From contig JBLMZA010000066.1 of the NCBI GenBank assembly GCA_050258555.1, forward strand, positions 1 through 58,289: a DNA stretch of 58,289 nt, written 5' to 3'. Below the pieces are notes generated by a model. The model searched no databases. It was not told the DNA's origin and was given only the letters and a program-made list of their open reading frames with translations. Made by a program: the position numbers and the translations under genes. Source of the stretch: CAISDA01 sp050258555 (lineage in GTDB: Bacteria; Bacteroidota; Ignavibacteria; UBA10030; UBA8401). Shown here piece by piece: positions 27,928 to 36,552 of the stretch. The number at the start of each line of letters is the position of its first letter. Positions within the stretch are counted from its first letter, which is position 1.

Positions 27928-30582
27928 TTATTTGATGAGCATCATCTTCTTCACGATGCTCGTGGCGCCCGCCTGAACGCGGTAGAAGTAGATGCCGGAC
28001 GGCATCGAGTGCGCGTTCCATTCCACCGTATAGGTTCCGGCGCTCATCTGCCCCGAGGCAAGCTGCGCGATTTCGCGGCCGAGCAGGTCGTAGACCGCCA
28101 CGGTCACATGCTGCGACGCGGGAATCGAGAACTGGAACTTCGTCGACGGATTGAACGGGTTCGGATAATTCTGTCCGACCGTGAAGCCGGACGGCACGGC
28201 ATTCGTTGCCGACACTTCCACGCCCGTTGCGCCCTCGATCGTGAACGACGCCGTTGCGCTGAGGGCATTGCCTCCGCCCATCGCCGTCGACATGTTGTAT
28301 GTCGGACTTGCGGTCACCGACGTCGTGGAATTGTATCCGGCCTTATCGACCGTCACCGTGTAGCGGTCCGGAGCCAGGCCCAGGATCGCATAGCTTCCTG
28401 CCGCGTCCGAAATGCCGTAGCCTGCAACATCGCCGTTCGAATCGAACGCCGTGACGACGGCGCCTGCCACCCCCGCAAGTGTTCCGCCCATCCGTCCTTT
28501 CACCGTGCCCGAGATCCATGTAAATCCGCTCTTTGTGGCCGAAAGCTGGCGCACATAGATGTCGATGCCGGAAACGCTGTTGCCGTTGATCACGACTTTC
28601 GAGGCCTTCCTCCACTTCATCATCTCCGCTGCGGCGGAATCCGTCGTGTAGAATGCCGGCGCGTAGCCGCCCATCGGCACCGCGCGGACAATGTAGCTTC
28701 CCGGAATGAGCTCGGTGAACGTGAAGCGCCCGAGCGAATCGGTATCCGTGAAGTACGTCTTTGCGACATTATATCCGTCGGCGGTCGTCCATCCGTCCCG
28801 GTACGCCATGACGCGTGCGCGCACGCCCGCATCCTTCACGCTGTCGATCACCGTGCCGCTCATTTCGCCCAGCACAACAGGCGGAAGCGGGGCGAGCGTG
28901 AAATTGATGCCCGAGCTGTCCTTCGAAAGCGTGAGGATCGTCGCCGAAAGCAGATCGGTCTGATTCAGATAGAACTCGGCCGCATAGCCCGGAGCGCGCG
29001 CCAGCGCGATATAGGATCCTGCCGGCATCTTCGCCGAATAATTGCCGAGCGAATCGACCGACGCCCTGAACGCATATTTCGAATTGCCTTCAAGACGGAA
29101 GTCGGTTGCCTTGTCGTAATCGAAGAACTTTTTGAAATTGTCGATCGTCATATCGGAGCCCGACGTGCTCGAATTGAGCGCGAAGTCGGAGCGGACGAAG
29201 ACGACGCGCGCCTGCTTCGCATTCACCGGCAGACCGAGCGTATCGGTCACCGCGCCCCGAACGGTGATGAACGAGGATTCGACAAGGCGGTTCTGAAGCT
29301 TGAAGTTCACGATCGTCGCCGCATTCACCGTCGAATCGGAAACCGTCACGCGTGTGGCTTCATCGGCGTTGCGCTTGCCGTTGTACCACTGCCCCTGGTA
29401 TTCTCCCGATGTCGGCGTTGCCTGCAGAATGTATGTACCGGGATCGAGCTTCGTGAAGCGGTAGGCGCCGTTGGCGTCCGTCGTGGTCGCATAGGTGAAG
29501 CATCCCTGGCGGCTGCTGTCGCGCTTCATGATGTTGATGATGACCTTCGCAATCGGCTTCGCGCCGGTCGTATCGGTCACCGTGCCCTGCACGATGCCGT
29601 TGCCGCCGGCAACGGCGATCACGTATTCCTGGCTCGCCTGTCCGCCCTTATCCGAGCGCGCAATGACGCGCACGGCGTAATAGCCTTTGGCCGTCGGCGT
29701 CCAGATGATGACGGGCGTTGCCGCGGCCGGATCGAGCGTCATGCCTTCCGGCTTCTTGTCGAGCGTATAGGTGATTTTGGCCGACGAGTCGCTCGAAGCG
29801 GCCAGAAGCCGCGCACGATATTCCACATTCACCTGCGCGCTCGTTACCGGCTGCGTCTGGAATGTGACCACGTCGCGCTTCACCGTGACAGAGAAATAGA
29901 CGACGGCGCTCGTGCTCTGCAGCATGGCTCCGCTTGCCGTCCGGGCCTTCACATAATAGGTGTACATGAACTTCATCTGCTCGCCGTTTTTCCCATAGCC
30001 GATGAGTCCGCTGTTGATGCCGACCGTCGGCTTGTCGGTGAGCGTCAGCCCCGTGGTCGAATCGACCAGCTGTATCGACGAGAGCACGCCGCCATAGCGA
30101 TACAGATAATACTTCACGACCGAGTCGACCGGCGGCTTCGCCCATGTCAGCTGTACGGAAGCCGAGACCTCATCCACCTTTGCTTCAAGCTTGAAGCCGC
30201 CGACAGTCGGAAGGCTGGCGTTTTCGATGCTGACGATATTGCTTTTCACAATGGCGCCGGCTTTTGTCTTTCCCGTCACCATGTAGGAGAAGCTCGTCTT
30301 CACGAGCGTCAGCGGCAGCTTATCGGTCCATTCCTGTTCCGTTGTCTGTCCCAGGAGCACCGCGTTGGCCGTGTCCTTATTTTCCATCCGGTACACGGAA
30401 TATTGTTCGATCGCGGTCGTCATCATCGACTTCGACCAGACGAGCCGCACCGTGCCGCTGGCTTCCACCTTCGAGACGAACAAACGAATTGGCGATTCCT
30501 GCGCCCGAAGCACGCCGGATACCGCCAGTATGCATGCAGCCATCGATACAACAGAAACTCTCAGTAACCGTCGTATGTCCAT
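27928..30582 (-). CDS. Large secreted multidomain protein with T9SS sorting tail
   Basis: 884 residues. Signal peptide at the start (MDIRRLLRVSVVSMAACILAVSGVLRAQ). Residues about 30-230 look like two fibronectin-type domains (VRLVWSK, ASVQLTWAKPP), then a cadherin/putative-Ig-like region (IIWTPTAKGYYAVRVIA). Four carboxypeptidase-regulatory-like beta domains follow near 330, 440, 570 and 690 (VQGTVTDTTG, VRGAVTDTLG, MSGTVIDSVK, ISGTVKGRMG). It ends with a type IX sorting domain (NYPNPFNPSTKFQF near 805 to KKMMLIK). The signals predict passage through the Sec system and the T9SS to the surface or outside. No catalytic residues are evident, so it may be an adhesin or scaffold. GGAGG precedes the ATG at 30582. 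Confidence 0.93.
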   Translation of the reverse strand: MDIRRLLRVSVVSMAACILAVSGVLRAQESPIRLFVSKVEASGTVRLVWSKSMMTTAIEQYSVYRMENKDTANAVLLGQTTEQEWTDKLPLTLVKTSFSYMVTGKTKAGAIVKSNIVSIENASLPTVGGFKLEAKVDEVSASVQLTWAKPPVDSVVKYYLYRYGGVLSSIQLVDSTTGLTLTDKPTVGINSGLIGYGKNGEQMKFMYTYYVKARTASGAMLQSTSAVVYFSVTVKRDVVTFQTQPVTSAQVNVEYRARLLAASSDSSAKITYTLDKKPEGMTLDPAAATPVIIWTPTAKGYYAVRVIARSDKGGQASQEYVIAVAGGNGIVQGTVTDTTGAKPIAKVIINIMKRDSSRQGCFTYATTTDANGAYRFTKLDPGTYILQATPTSGEYQGQWYNGKRNADEATRVTVSDSTVNAATIVNFKLQNRLVESSFITVRGAVTDTLGLPVNAKQARVVFVRSDFALNSSTSGSDMTIDNFKKFFDYDKATDFRLEGNSKYAFRASVDSLGNYSAKMPAGSYIALARAPGYAAEFYLNQTDLLSATILTLSKDSSGINFTLAPLPPVVLGEMSGTVIDSVKDAGVRARVMAYRDGWTTADGYNVAKTYFTDTDSLGRFTFTELIPGSYIVRAVPMGGYAPAFYTTDSAAAEMMKWRKASKVVINGNSVSGIDIYVRQLSATKSGFTWISGTVKGRMGGTLAGVAGAVVTAFDSNGDVAGYGISDAAGSYAILGLAPDRYTVTVDKAGYNSTTSVTASPTYNMSTAMGGGNALSATASFTIEGATGVEVSATNAVPSGFTVGQNYPNPFNPSTKFQFSIPASQHVTVAVYDLLGREIAQLASGQMSAGTYTVEWNAHSMPSGIYFYRVQAGATSIVKKMMLIK

Positions 30583-30671
30583 ACATCCTCCACGTATAAA
30601 TGATGAGTGTTGAATTGCGTATTCTCTGTTGATAGTCCTCTACCGCAGATACTATTCAATTCGCATGCCAT

Positions 30672-30701
30672 AAAATATCGTCGAAATCGGGGGAATTTCA
30701 A
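30672..30701 (-). promoter_or_regulatory. Possible promoter of the T9SS protein gene
   Basis: On the minus strand TTGAAA (30696-30701) and TATTTT (30672-30677) are 18 bp apart, about 90 bp before the ATG at 30582. The -35 matches well and the -10 moderately. A housekeeping-type promoter is plausible; FCB-group promoters differ from the E. coli consensus. Confidence 0.35.
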
Positions 30702-30766
30702 GGACTTACCACTCCTTCCCTGCAAAATTTGCGCATCCCTCGCGCAGAGCGTGCATAGAAGGAGTG

Positions 30767-31564
30767 TCAGAAACGAATGGCCAGATGGAGTGACGCTGCG
30801 GGCGCTGCCGGAAGCAGCGCGTGTTCGGGTGCAGGCACGGGAGTGATGAAGGCATCGAGTTCGGAAGAGAGATAAACGGCTGCAAGAGCAATGAGCGACC
30901 ATGCTTCGGCCTTCCAGGCGCGGTTATAGCGCGTATAGCGCGAGGCGGCCAGTTCGCTTGTCCGCGCATCGAGATAGTCGCGCCGCGCCGCCGCCCGTTC
31001 GATTTCAAAGCCGATGGAGAGCGCCGCGGCGGCCGCTCCGGCGCCGAGAAAAACATACCCTGCCGTCGGCCGGCCCTGATACAACTGCTCCCAGCCCGGA
31101 AAGACAATGGCGCGCCAGGAGACGCCCGGCGCTCCGGCCCGGAGGGATTCTGTGCGATGCAGCACCGCATCGCCTGGCATGCTTCGGCCGGCAGTGTGCA
31201 GACGGCGGAGCTGACGCGCCTCGGCGAGTGAAGCCATGATTTTCGGCGACGTATAGAGCGGATCCAGATCGAATGTCGAATCGGCGTCGAGGATCGCCGA
31301 GAAATGCATCACGGCCGCCTTCGGCTTTCCCTGCGCCACGAGCGAGAAGGCGATGTACTCTTCGGCTTGTATGCGCAGCGAATCGGATACGATAGGCTGT
31401 TCCAGGAATCGCCGCGCTTCGACTTCCGCATCGACATAGGCGCCCTTCTCATAGAGCGCGCGTATCGCCATCAGGCTCGAATCAGCCGGAAGCGGCATCT
31501 GCGCCCAAAGCGTGCACGCACAAGAAAAGAAGACGAGAAGCATGAGAAGACGGCGCGCCATCAT
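30767..31564 (-). CDS. Exported TPR-like/DUF5683-like membrane protein
   Basis: 265 residues. Signal peptide MMARRLLMLLVFFSCACTLWAQ, then a helical repeat-like region (AIRALYEKGAYVDAEVEARRFLEQ and QAEEYIAFSLVAQGKPKAAVMHFSAIL, about 30-90), a WRAIVFPGWEQLYQGRPTAGYVFLGAGAAAAAL stretch resembling the DUF5683-type pattern of FCB membrane proteins, a second hydrophobic segment (WSLIALAAVYLSSELDAF) and an aromatic C-terminus (LHLAIRF). Function unknown. It shares one base with the stop of the Ser/Thr kinase gene (TAATG) and is the last gene of the six-gene block, so it may be a substrate or partner of the kinase. Confidence 0.72.
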   Translation of the reverse strand: MMARRLLMLLVFFSCACTLWAQMPLPADSSLMAIRALYEKGAYVDAEVEARRFLEQPIVSDSLRIQAEEYIAFSLVAQGKPKAAVMHFSAILDADSTFDLDPLYTSPKIMASLAEARQLRRLHTAGRSMPGDAVLHRTESLRAGAPGVSWRAIVFPGWEQLYQGRPTAGYVFLGAGAAAAALSIGFEIERAAARRDYLDARTSELAASRYTRYNRAWKAEAWSLIALAAVYLSSELDAFITPVPAPEHALLPAAPAASLHLAIRF

Positions 31565-33174
31565 TATTTATTCCTTGTGAGTGAATAGGAAAGCCGCAGC
31601 GTATCGGCCCTGGAAATCACGACGTCGTAGACCGCGTCCGTAAAGCCGGGATTGTGCAGACGGATCCTTCTTCTGCCTGCCGAGACCGGAAGCGGTTTGT
31701 CGATCGGAGTCGTATCGCGGTATTGGTCGTCGATGTAGACTTCCGCCCACGGCCTGACGGTGATGAGTATGTATCCGGCCGTCTCGAAAAAATTTCCGGA
31801 GACAGTCAGCTCGGCGCCCGGCTGCGCCGTCACGCTTCGCACAATCGGCGTGAACTGCGGATTGGTGAAGCTCACGGTGTGCGTGCCCGATGCGATACGG
31901 ACCGTTCCGCCGATCGGCGTCTCGCCGAGATACTGGCTGTCCACAAACACTTTCGCCCACGGGATGCAGGTGACAGAAAGGTTTGCCGAGTCGCGCGATG
32001 CGCGCACTGCCGGCGTCATCTTCGCTGCCGCCTCTCCGGCGGCGGGCTCTTCCCTTTGTACAGCACTCGGAAGATGATCCCGATCGCCCTGTGCCGTTTC
32101 GGCAAGTGCCGCCATCTTCCGCTCAGGCGCAAGCGTATCGGGCGCCATGAGGGCGGCATCGCTTCCGCTTTTTCCCGCCGTCGGCGGAGCATCCTTCCGC
32201 AGCGGCAAGCGGACGAGCACGACGGCAATAGTTATGACCGTTATTGCAATAACCGCAGCAATCAGCGTGCGGGAACGCGTGCCCGCCACCGCGGGAGCCC
32301 GAGGAACGCTCTGCGGCGCTTCAACCGAAGCCTCCTCCGCCTGCATGGGCGGCTGTGCGGAGGATTCTTTGGGCCAATACAGATCGAGCGCTTCGCGCGC
32401 CGATTGAAAACGCAGGCTTCTGTCCGGCTCCATCAATCGCCGGATGAGAGCGGCAAGGCGCCTGTCGGCAACGAGCGTATCGATCACCGAGGGATCGAAT
32501 CGGAGAATGTTCGTGATGCATGCGGAATATGTCGGTCCCTCGAAGATCCTCTTTCCCGTATGCGCTTCCAGAAGCGTCGCGCCGAGCGAGAACAAATCGG
32601 ACCGTTCGTCGGCCGCTTCGCCGCGGATATGTTCGGGAGGAAGATACGCCGGCGTGCCGAGCACGGCTCCTTCCATCGTCACCGTGGGCGAGGCCTCGAC
32701 GGCCGCGAGGCCGAAATCGGTGACTTTGATCTGTCCCGATTCAGCAAGCAGCATGTTGCCCGGCTTGATATCGCGATGGATCACGCCGCGCACATGGGCC
32801 GCGGCCAGTGCGTTCAGCGCTTCGAAGCCGATTGCGAGCGTGCGCCCGGCATCGAGCGCACCTTCACGCGCGAGCACATCCTTGAGCGAGGGGCCTTCGA
32901 CAAACTCCATCACGATGGCCGGCGCGCCATCGATCTCTGTCAGGTCAAAGACCTGCACGATGTATTCCGAACGGACAAGCGCGCAGGCGCGCGCCTCGCG
33001 CCTGAAGCGCTCCACAAGCCTCGCATCGCCTGCCAGATGGCGGTGAAGAATCTTCAGAAGCACCGTGCGGCCGAGCGCGCTCTGATAGGCCTTATAGACA
33101 AGCGTCGTCGCGCTCTCGTTCAGCTTTTCCTGAAGAATGAATTTTTCCTGGCTCACACTCACGCTTCGCTCCAT
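31564..33174 (-). CDS. Transmembrane Ser/Thr protein kinase with PEGA repeats
   Basis: 536 residues: cytoplasmic kinase domain (about 10-270), one membrane span (TLIAAVIAITVITIAVVLV, about 305-325), then an extracytoplasmic part with two PEGA-type beta repeats (LSVTCIPWAKVFVDSQYLGETPIG and ILITVRPWAEVYIDDQYRDTTPID, in the last 140 residues). Catalytic residues are intact: ATP lysine K41, H133-R134-D135, N140 and D153-F154-G155. The glycine-rich loop is not: EKLNESATTLVYKAY has no glycine where GxGxxG is usual (19-25). Such a kinase may bind ATP differently. PEGA domains usually sit on surface or wall-facing parts and may sense envelope glycans. Its start overlaps the sigma-54 activator gene by 16 bp. 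Confidence 0.92.
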   Translation of the reverse strand: MERSVSVSQEKFILQEKLNESATTLVYKAYQSALGRTVLLKILHRHLAGDARLVERFRREARACALVRSEYIVQVFDLTEIDGAPAIVMEFVEGPSLKDVLAREGALDAGRTLAIGFEALNALAAAHVRGVIHRDIKPGNMLLAESGQIKVTDFGLAAVEASPTVTMEGAVLGTPAYLPPEHIRGEAADERSDLFSLGATLLEAHTGKRIFEGPTYSACITNILRFDPSVIDTLVADRRLAALIRRLMEPDRSLRFQSAREALDLYWPKESSAQPPMQAEEASVEAPQSVPRAPAVAGTRSRTLIAAVIAITVITIAVVLVRLPLRKDAPPTAGKSGSDAALMAPDTLAPERKMAALAETAQGDRDHLPSAVQREEPAAGEAAAKMTPAVRASRDSANLSVTCIPWAKVFVDSQYLGETPIGGTVRIASGTHTVSFTNPQFTPIVRSVTAQPGAELTVSGNFFETAGYILITVRPWAEVYIDDQYRDTTPIDKPLPVSAGRRRIRLHNPGFTDAVYDVVISRADTLRLSYSLTRNK

Positions 33175-34631
33175 TCCTTGAGCCGGTACTGCAGCCAGCG
33201 AAGCGAGACGCCGAGCCGTTCGGCCGTGCGCGTGCGGTTGCCGCCCATCTCGCGCAGCGTCGCTTCGATCAGTTCGCGTTCGAAATCGGCCAGCGTCATA
33301 TTCGCCTTCTGCAGCGAATGGGCATGGGGCGACGACGGCACGATCAGATCCTCGGCCGTGAGCACCGCGCCTTTGCTGAGCACGACGGCGCGCTCGATCG
33401 TATTCTGCAGTTCGCGGATATTGCCCTTCCAGGAATGCGAGAGCAGGAGTTCCATGGCGCTGCTGTCGATTCCCGTCACGTTTCTGCCATGGACGGCGGC
33501 CGCGCGCCGGAAGAAATGATCGGCCAAAAGCGGTATGTCCTCTTTCCTTTCCCGAAGCGGCGGCAGATGCACCGCCACGACATTGAGCCTGAAATACAGG
33601 TCCTCACGGAATCTGCCGGCGCTGACTTCCTCATGCAGGTTCTTATTCGTCGCGGCGAGGATCCGCACGTTCACTTTCTTCACATCCGTCCCCCCGACTT
33701 TCCGAATTTCCCGCTCCTGGATCACGCGCAGGATCTTCGATTGCAGATGAATCGGGATCTCGCCCACTTCGTCCAGAAAGAGCACGCCCCCGTCGGCGAC
33801 TTCAAACAGGCCCTTGCGCTCGGCGAGCGCGCCGGTAAAGGCGCCGCGCGTATGGCCGAAGAGCTCGCTTTCCATCAGCGTTTCAGGAATCGCCGAACAG
33901 TTCACCGGCACAAAGGGGAACTGGCGCCGGGAACCGTTCTCGTGGATCGCCCGCGCAATGAGCTCCTTGCCCGTTCCGCTCTCGCCCGTGATGAGGACCG
34001 AAACATCGACATCGAGCACGCGGTTGACGATGTCGATGGCATCGAGCCACGGCTTGCTCTGTCCGATGAGTCCCGGAAAGAGATGGTTCGGCGCGACTGT
34101 CGTGCGGAGCCTCCGGTTCTCGCTTTTGAGCTGGGCGAACTCGCGCGCATTGGCGATGGCGATCGAGGCGATGTGGCAGAAGACAGTCAGAAATTTCAGC
34201 GATTCGTCGGTGAAGGCCTTGCGCGAGCGCGTGCTGTCGAGATACATGGCACCCACGATGCGGTCGCCCTCGCGCAGCGGAAGACAGATGATCGAAAGGA
34301 TCTTTTGCGCGATGATGCTCGTCGACGCCTCGAAGCGCTCATCGGTCAGCGCATCGAATGTCAGCACCGGCACACCCGTCGAGAGCACGCTTTTGACGAC
34401 CGAGGACGATGCGGCAAGCGTGTTCGGCGCTTCGGAAGTGGAAAAATTTTTCGAGGCGGCGACGGTGACCGCATGCGCATCGCCGCCGTCATCGAAGAGA
34501 ATGAATCCCCGCTCGGCCTCAAGATGCGTCATTGCAATCGTGAGCACCTCTTCAAGGAGCGCGGAAGGATCGAGGATCGAGGTGACCTTCTGCGTCACTT
34601 CATAGAGCGCATTGAAATTGTCTTTGGTCAT
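33159..34631 (-). CDS. GAF-domain sigma-54-dependent transcriptional activator
   Basis: 490 residues from the first ATG at 34631; a GTG start at 34658 is also possible. N-terminal GAF domain (about 1-150) in place of a receiver, then an AAA+ domain with Walker A GESGTGKE, GAFTGA loop, Walker B GVLFLDEVGE, and a Fis-type helix-turn-helix (GGNRTRTAERLGVSLRWLQYRLKEW). GAF-type activators sense small molecules or redox directly rather than by phosphorylation; the ligand is unknown. It lies 30 bp after the lipoprotein gene and overlaps the Ser/Thr kinase gene by 16 bp, so it is in one unit with both. It could be phosphorylated by that kinase, but this is inference. Confidence 0.93.
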   Translation of the reverse strand: MTKDNFNALYEVTQKVTSILDPSALLEEVLTIAMTHLEAERGFILFDDGGDAHAVTVAASKNFSTSEAPNTLAASSSVVKSVLSTGVPVLTFDALTDERFEASTSIIAQKILSIICLPLREGDRIVGAMYLDSTRSRKAFTDESLKFLTVFCHIASIAIANAREFAQLKSENRRLRTTVAPNHLFPGLIGQSKPWLDAIDIVNRVLDVDVSVLITGESGTGKELIARAIHENGSRRQFPFVPVNCSAIPETLMESELFGHTRGAFTGALAERKGLFEVADGGVLFLDEVGEIPIHLQSKILRVIQEREIRKVGGTDVKKVNVRILAATNKNLHEEVSAGRFREDLYFRLNVVAVHLPPLRERKEDIPLLADHFFRRAAAVHGRNVTGIDSSAMELLLSHSWKGNIRELQNTIERAVVLSKGAVLTAEDLIVPSSPHAHSLQKANMTLADFERELIEATLREMGGNRTRTAERLGVSLRWLQYRLKEWSEA

Positions 34632-34661
34632 GAATGTCTGTTGTAGGCCATCATACACACA

Positions 34662-35678
34662 TTATTGAACAATGAAGGAGGATTCTTTGGACTGTGCCAT
34701 ATTGCCGAATTCATCAACGATCGCAATCGTCCAAAAATATAAACCCGCCGGAAGCACACTCGGGTACTGAAACATCCGGAGATACGAGCCGAGTCCGGCG
34801 CGCGTCCAGACGACGGTCTGCGTGCCCGCATCGAGCCTTACCACGGTGATCGTATAGGTGAACGGAAACTCCCCCGGCGGCGGCGTCCATGTGAACTCGG
34901 GCGATGCCGACACCGTATCCTGCAGCGCCGGAAAGACCGGCTGGGCCTCGTTCTCGATAATGCGTGTGGCATAGGCCGGCGCACTCACGCCGAGGGCCCC
35001 GCCTTTGTCGCGCGCACGGACGGTACAGGGCTTGCCGATCAGCCATTCAAGCGAATTCGACGGAAGGTCCGAGGGCACGATCGCCGACTGAAAGTTCTTC
35101 GCCGAAACCGAATAGGCCATGCCGAAGCGGAGCGTATCGACTTCGACCCAGAGCGAGTCGATATCGCTCACGCCGTTCGCATCGTCGGCCGCGGCGCTGA
35201 TCGAGGCCGTGTATATGGGATTGGGCCACCATTGATCGATCTTCCGCATCGTGATGCGCACAGCGGACACGACCGGCAGCGCATTGAGCTCGATGGTGAA
35301 CGACCGGGCTTGGCCCGTTCCGGGCGGAATGGCAAGCGTATCGGCATCGAAGCCTTTCTTTTCAATCGCAAGCGCGGTGCTGCCGGTTTCCGCCTCGGGA
35401 AATGAAAAATATCCGGCTGTATCCGTTATTGCAGCGCGCCGCGAAGGCAGAAGCGAGACCAGGGCGCCCGGGACTCCAACGCCCGGCTGGTTCTTCATCA
35501 CCACTCTTCCTTGAAGCGCCGTGCCGGTAATCGGATTGGCCGAAAGCGGATCGTACGGATTCTCATGCGGAACATCCCGGACGCATCCGCACGCCAGGAT
35601 GAGCAGCATGGAAGCGCAGCAGAGAATCCGGCGGTTATCGTCTGAAAATATTCCGAAGCGCATCATCCGCATGCCCAT
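34662..35678 (-). CDS. Lipoprotein with carboxypeptidase-regulatory-like and Ig-like domains
   Basis: 338 residues. Hydrophobic N-terminus with lipobox LLILACGC; the first cysteine (about 30) is the likely lipid site, followed by the ENPYDPLS stretch that is common just after the anchor in lipoproteins of this group. A first domain (TALQGRVVMKNQPGVGVPGALVSLLPS...DTAGYFSFPEAETG) matches the carboxypeptidase-regulatory-like fold; later parts look like Ig-like domains (FTWTPPPGEFPFTYTITVVRLDAG, then AGLYFWTIAIVDEFGNMA). It probably sits in the outer membrane or periplasm. It overlaps the preceding epimerase gene by 44 bp; the long overlap makes a downstream start (35666) possible. Function unknown. 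Confidence 0.75.
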   Translation of the reverse strand: MGMRMMRFGIFSDDNRRILCCASMLLILACGCVRDVPHENPYDPLSANPITGTALQGRVVMKNQPGVGVPGALVSLLPSRRAAITDTAGYFSFPEAETGSTALAIEKKGFDADTLAIPPGTGQARSFTIELNALPVVSAVRITMRKIDQWWPNPIYTASISAAADDANGVSDIDSLWVEVDTLRFGMAYSVSAKNFQSAIVPSDLPSNSLEWLIGKPCTVRARDKGGALGVSAPAYATRIIENEAQPVFPALQDTVSASPEFTWTPPPGEFPFTYTITVVRLDAGTQTVVWTRAGLGSYLRMFQYPSVLPAGLYFWTIAIVDEFGNMAQSKESSFIVQ

Positions 35679-36552
35679 AGTGAAAGTGAAAGCCCTCCTC
35701 GTGAAGCCGTTCAGGCAGCGCCCGCTGTCCGGTCAGGAGCATCGACGATGCCTCGCCGAGCGCGGCCCGCACCACAACGGACGGTACAGACGTCCAGCAC
35801 GGCCTGTGGAGCGCGCGGCCGATCGCCTGACACAGCTCCTTCATCGTGACCGGAAAGGGAGATGTGCAGTTATACGGACCCGAAAGCCCTTCATGACCGG
35901 CGGGATACAGGATCGCCCTCACGAGGTCATCCATGTGTATCCACGACAGATACTGACGGCCGGAACCGAGATAGCCGCCGGCAAAAAAATAAAACGGAAG
36001 CGCCAGCTTTTCGAGCGCACCGCCGTCTCTGCCGAGCACAATGCCCAGGCGCGGAAGCGCCGTGCGCACGCCGAGCGCAGATGCCTCCAGTGCCGCTTCC
36101 TCCCACTCCCGGACCAGGCGGGCGAGAAAATCGTTGCCGGGACGGGAAGTCTCCGATACCTCCATCCCGTTCGTATCGCCGTAATATCCGACGGCCGATA
36201 CGGAAATAAAGAGCGATGGCTTCCTCTTGGCATCCTTCATGGCGCCGATGAGCGCCTTGACGGGATCGATCCGGCTTGCAATCAGCTCGGCTTTGAGCCG
36301 GTCGTTCCACCGGCCCGAAAAAAGATTCTTCCCGGCAAGATTGATGACGATATCGGAAGCCGCCATCTCTTCCGCCCACTCACCCTGCGTGCGCCCGTCC
36401 CACGCGATATAGCGCACGCGCGCATGTCCGCGCCGTTCCTCGGCTTTCGCGCGGCGCGTGAGCACGGTGACCGTGCAGTCCTCCTGCTGGCCGAGCGCAG
36501 CAATGAGCGCGCTGCCGATAAATCCGGTGCCGCCGCTGAGTAGATACTTCAT
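35635..36552 (-). CDS. TIGR01777-family NAD(P)-dependent epimerase-like protein
   Basis: 305 residues of the short-chain dehydrogenase/epimerase type that belong to the TIGR01777 (YfcH/SulA-like) group: nucleotide-binding GGTGFIGSAL at the start, INLAGKNL, a VGYYG stretch, the FLARLVREWEEAA segment in place of the usual YxxxK region, PRLGIVLGRDGGAL and a LSWIHMDDLV motif. The function is not established for most members; an envelope or oxidoreductase role has been suggested. It overlaps the hybrid kinase gene by 4 bp (ATGA) and the lipoprotein gene by 44 bp, so it is translated as part of the signalling operon. Confidence 0.9.
   Translation of the reverse strand: MKYLLSGGTGFIGSALIAALGQQEDCTVTVLTRRAKAEERRGHARVRYIAWDGRTQGEWAEEMAASDIVINLAGKNLFSGRWNDRLKAELIASRIDPVKALIGAMKDAKRKPSLFISVSAVGYYGDTNGMEVSETSRPGNDFLARLVREWEEAALEASALGVRTALPRLGIVLGRDGGALEKLALPFYFFAGGYLGSGRQYLSWIHMDDLVRAILYPAGHEGLSGPYNCTSPFPVTMKELCQAIGRALHRPCWTSVPSVVVRAALGEASSMLLTGQRALPERLHEEGFHFHYGHADDALRNIFRR

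Noticed and set aside
27907..30567. 886-codon open frame opposite the T9SS protein
   Set aside because: Reverse image of a well supported gene; His/Arg-rich and without domains.
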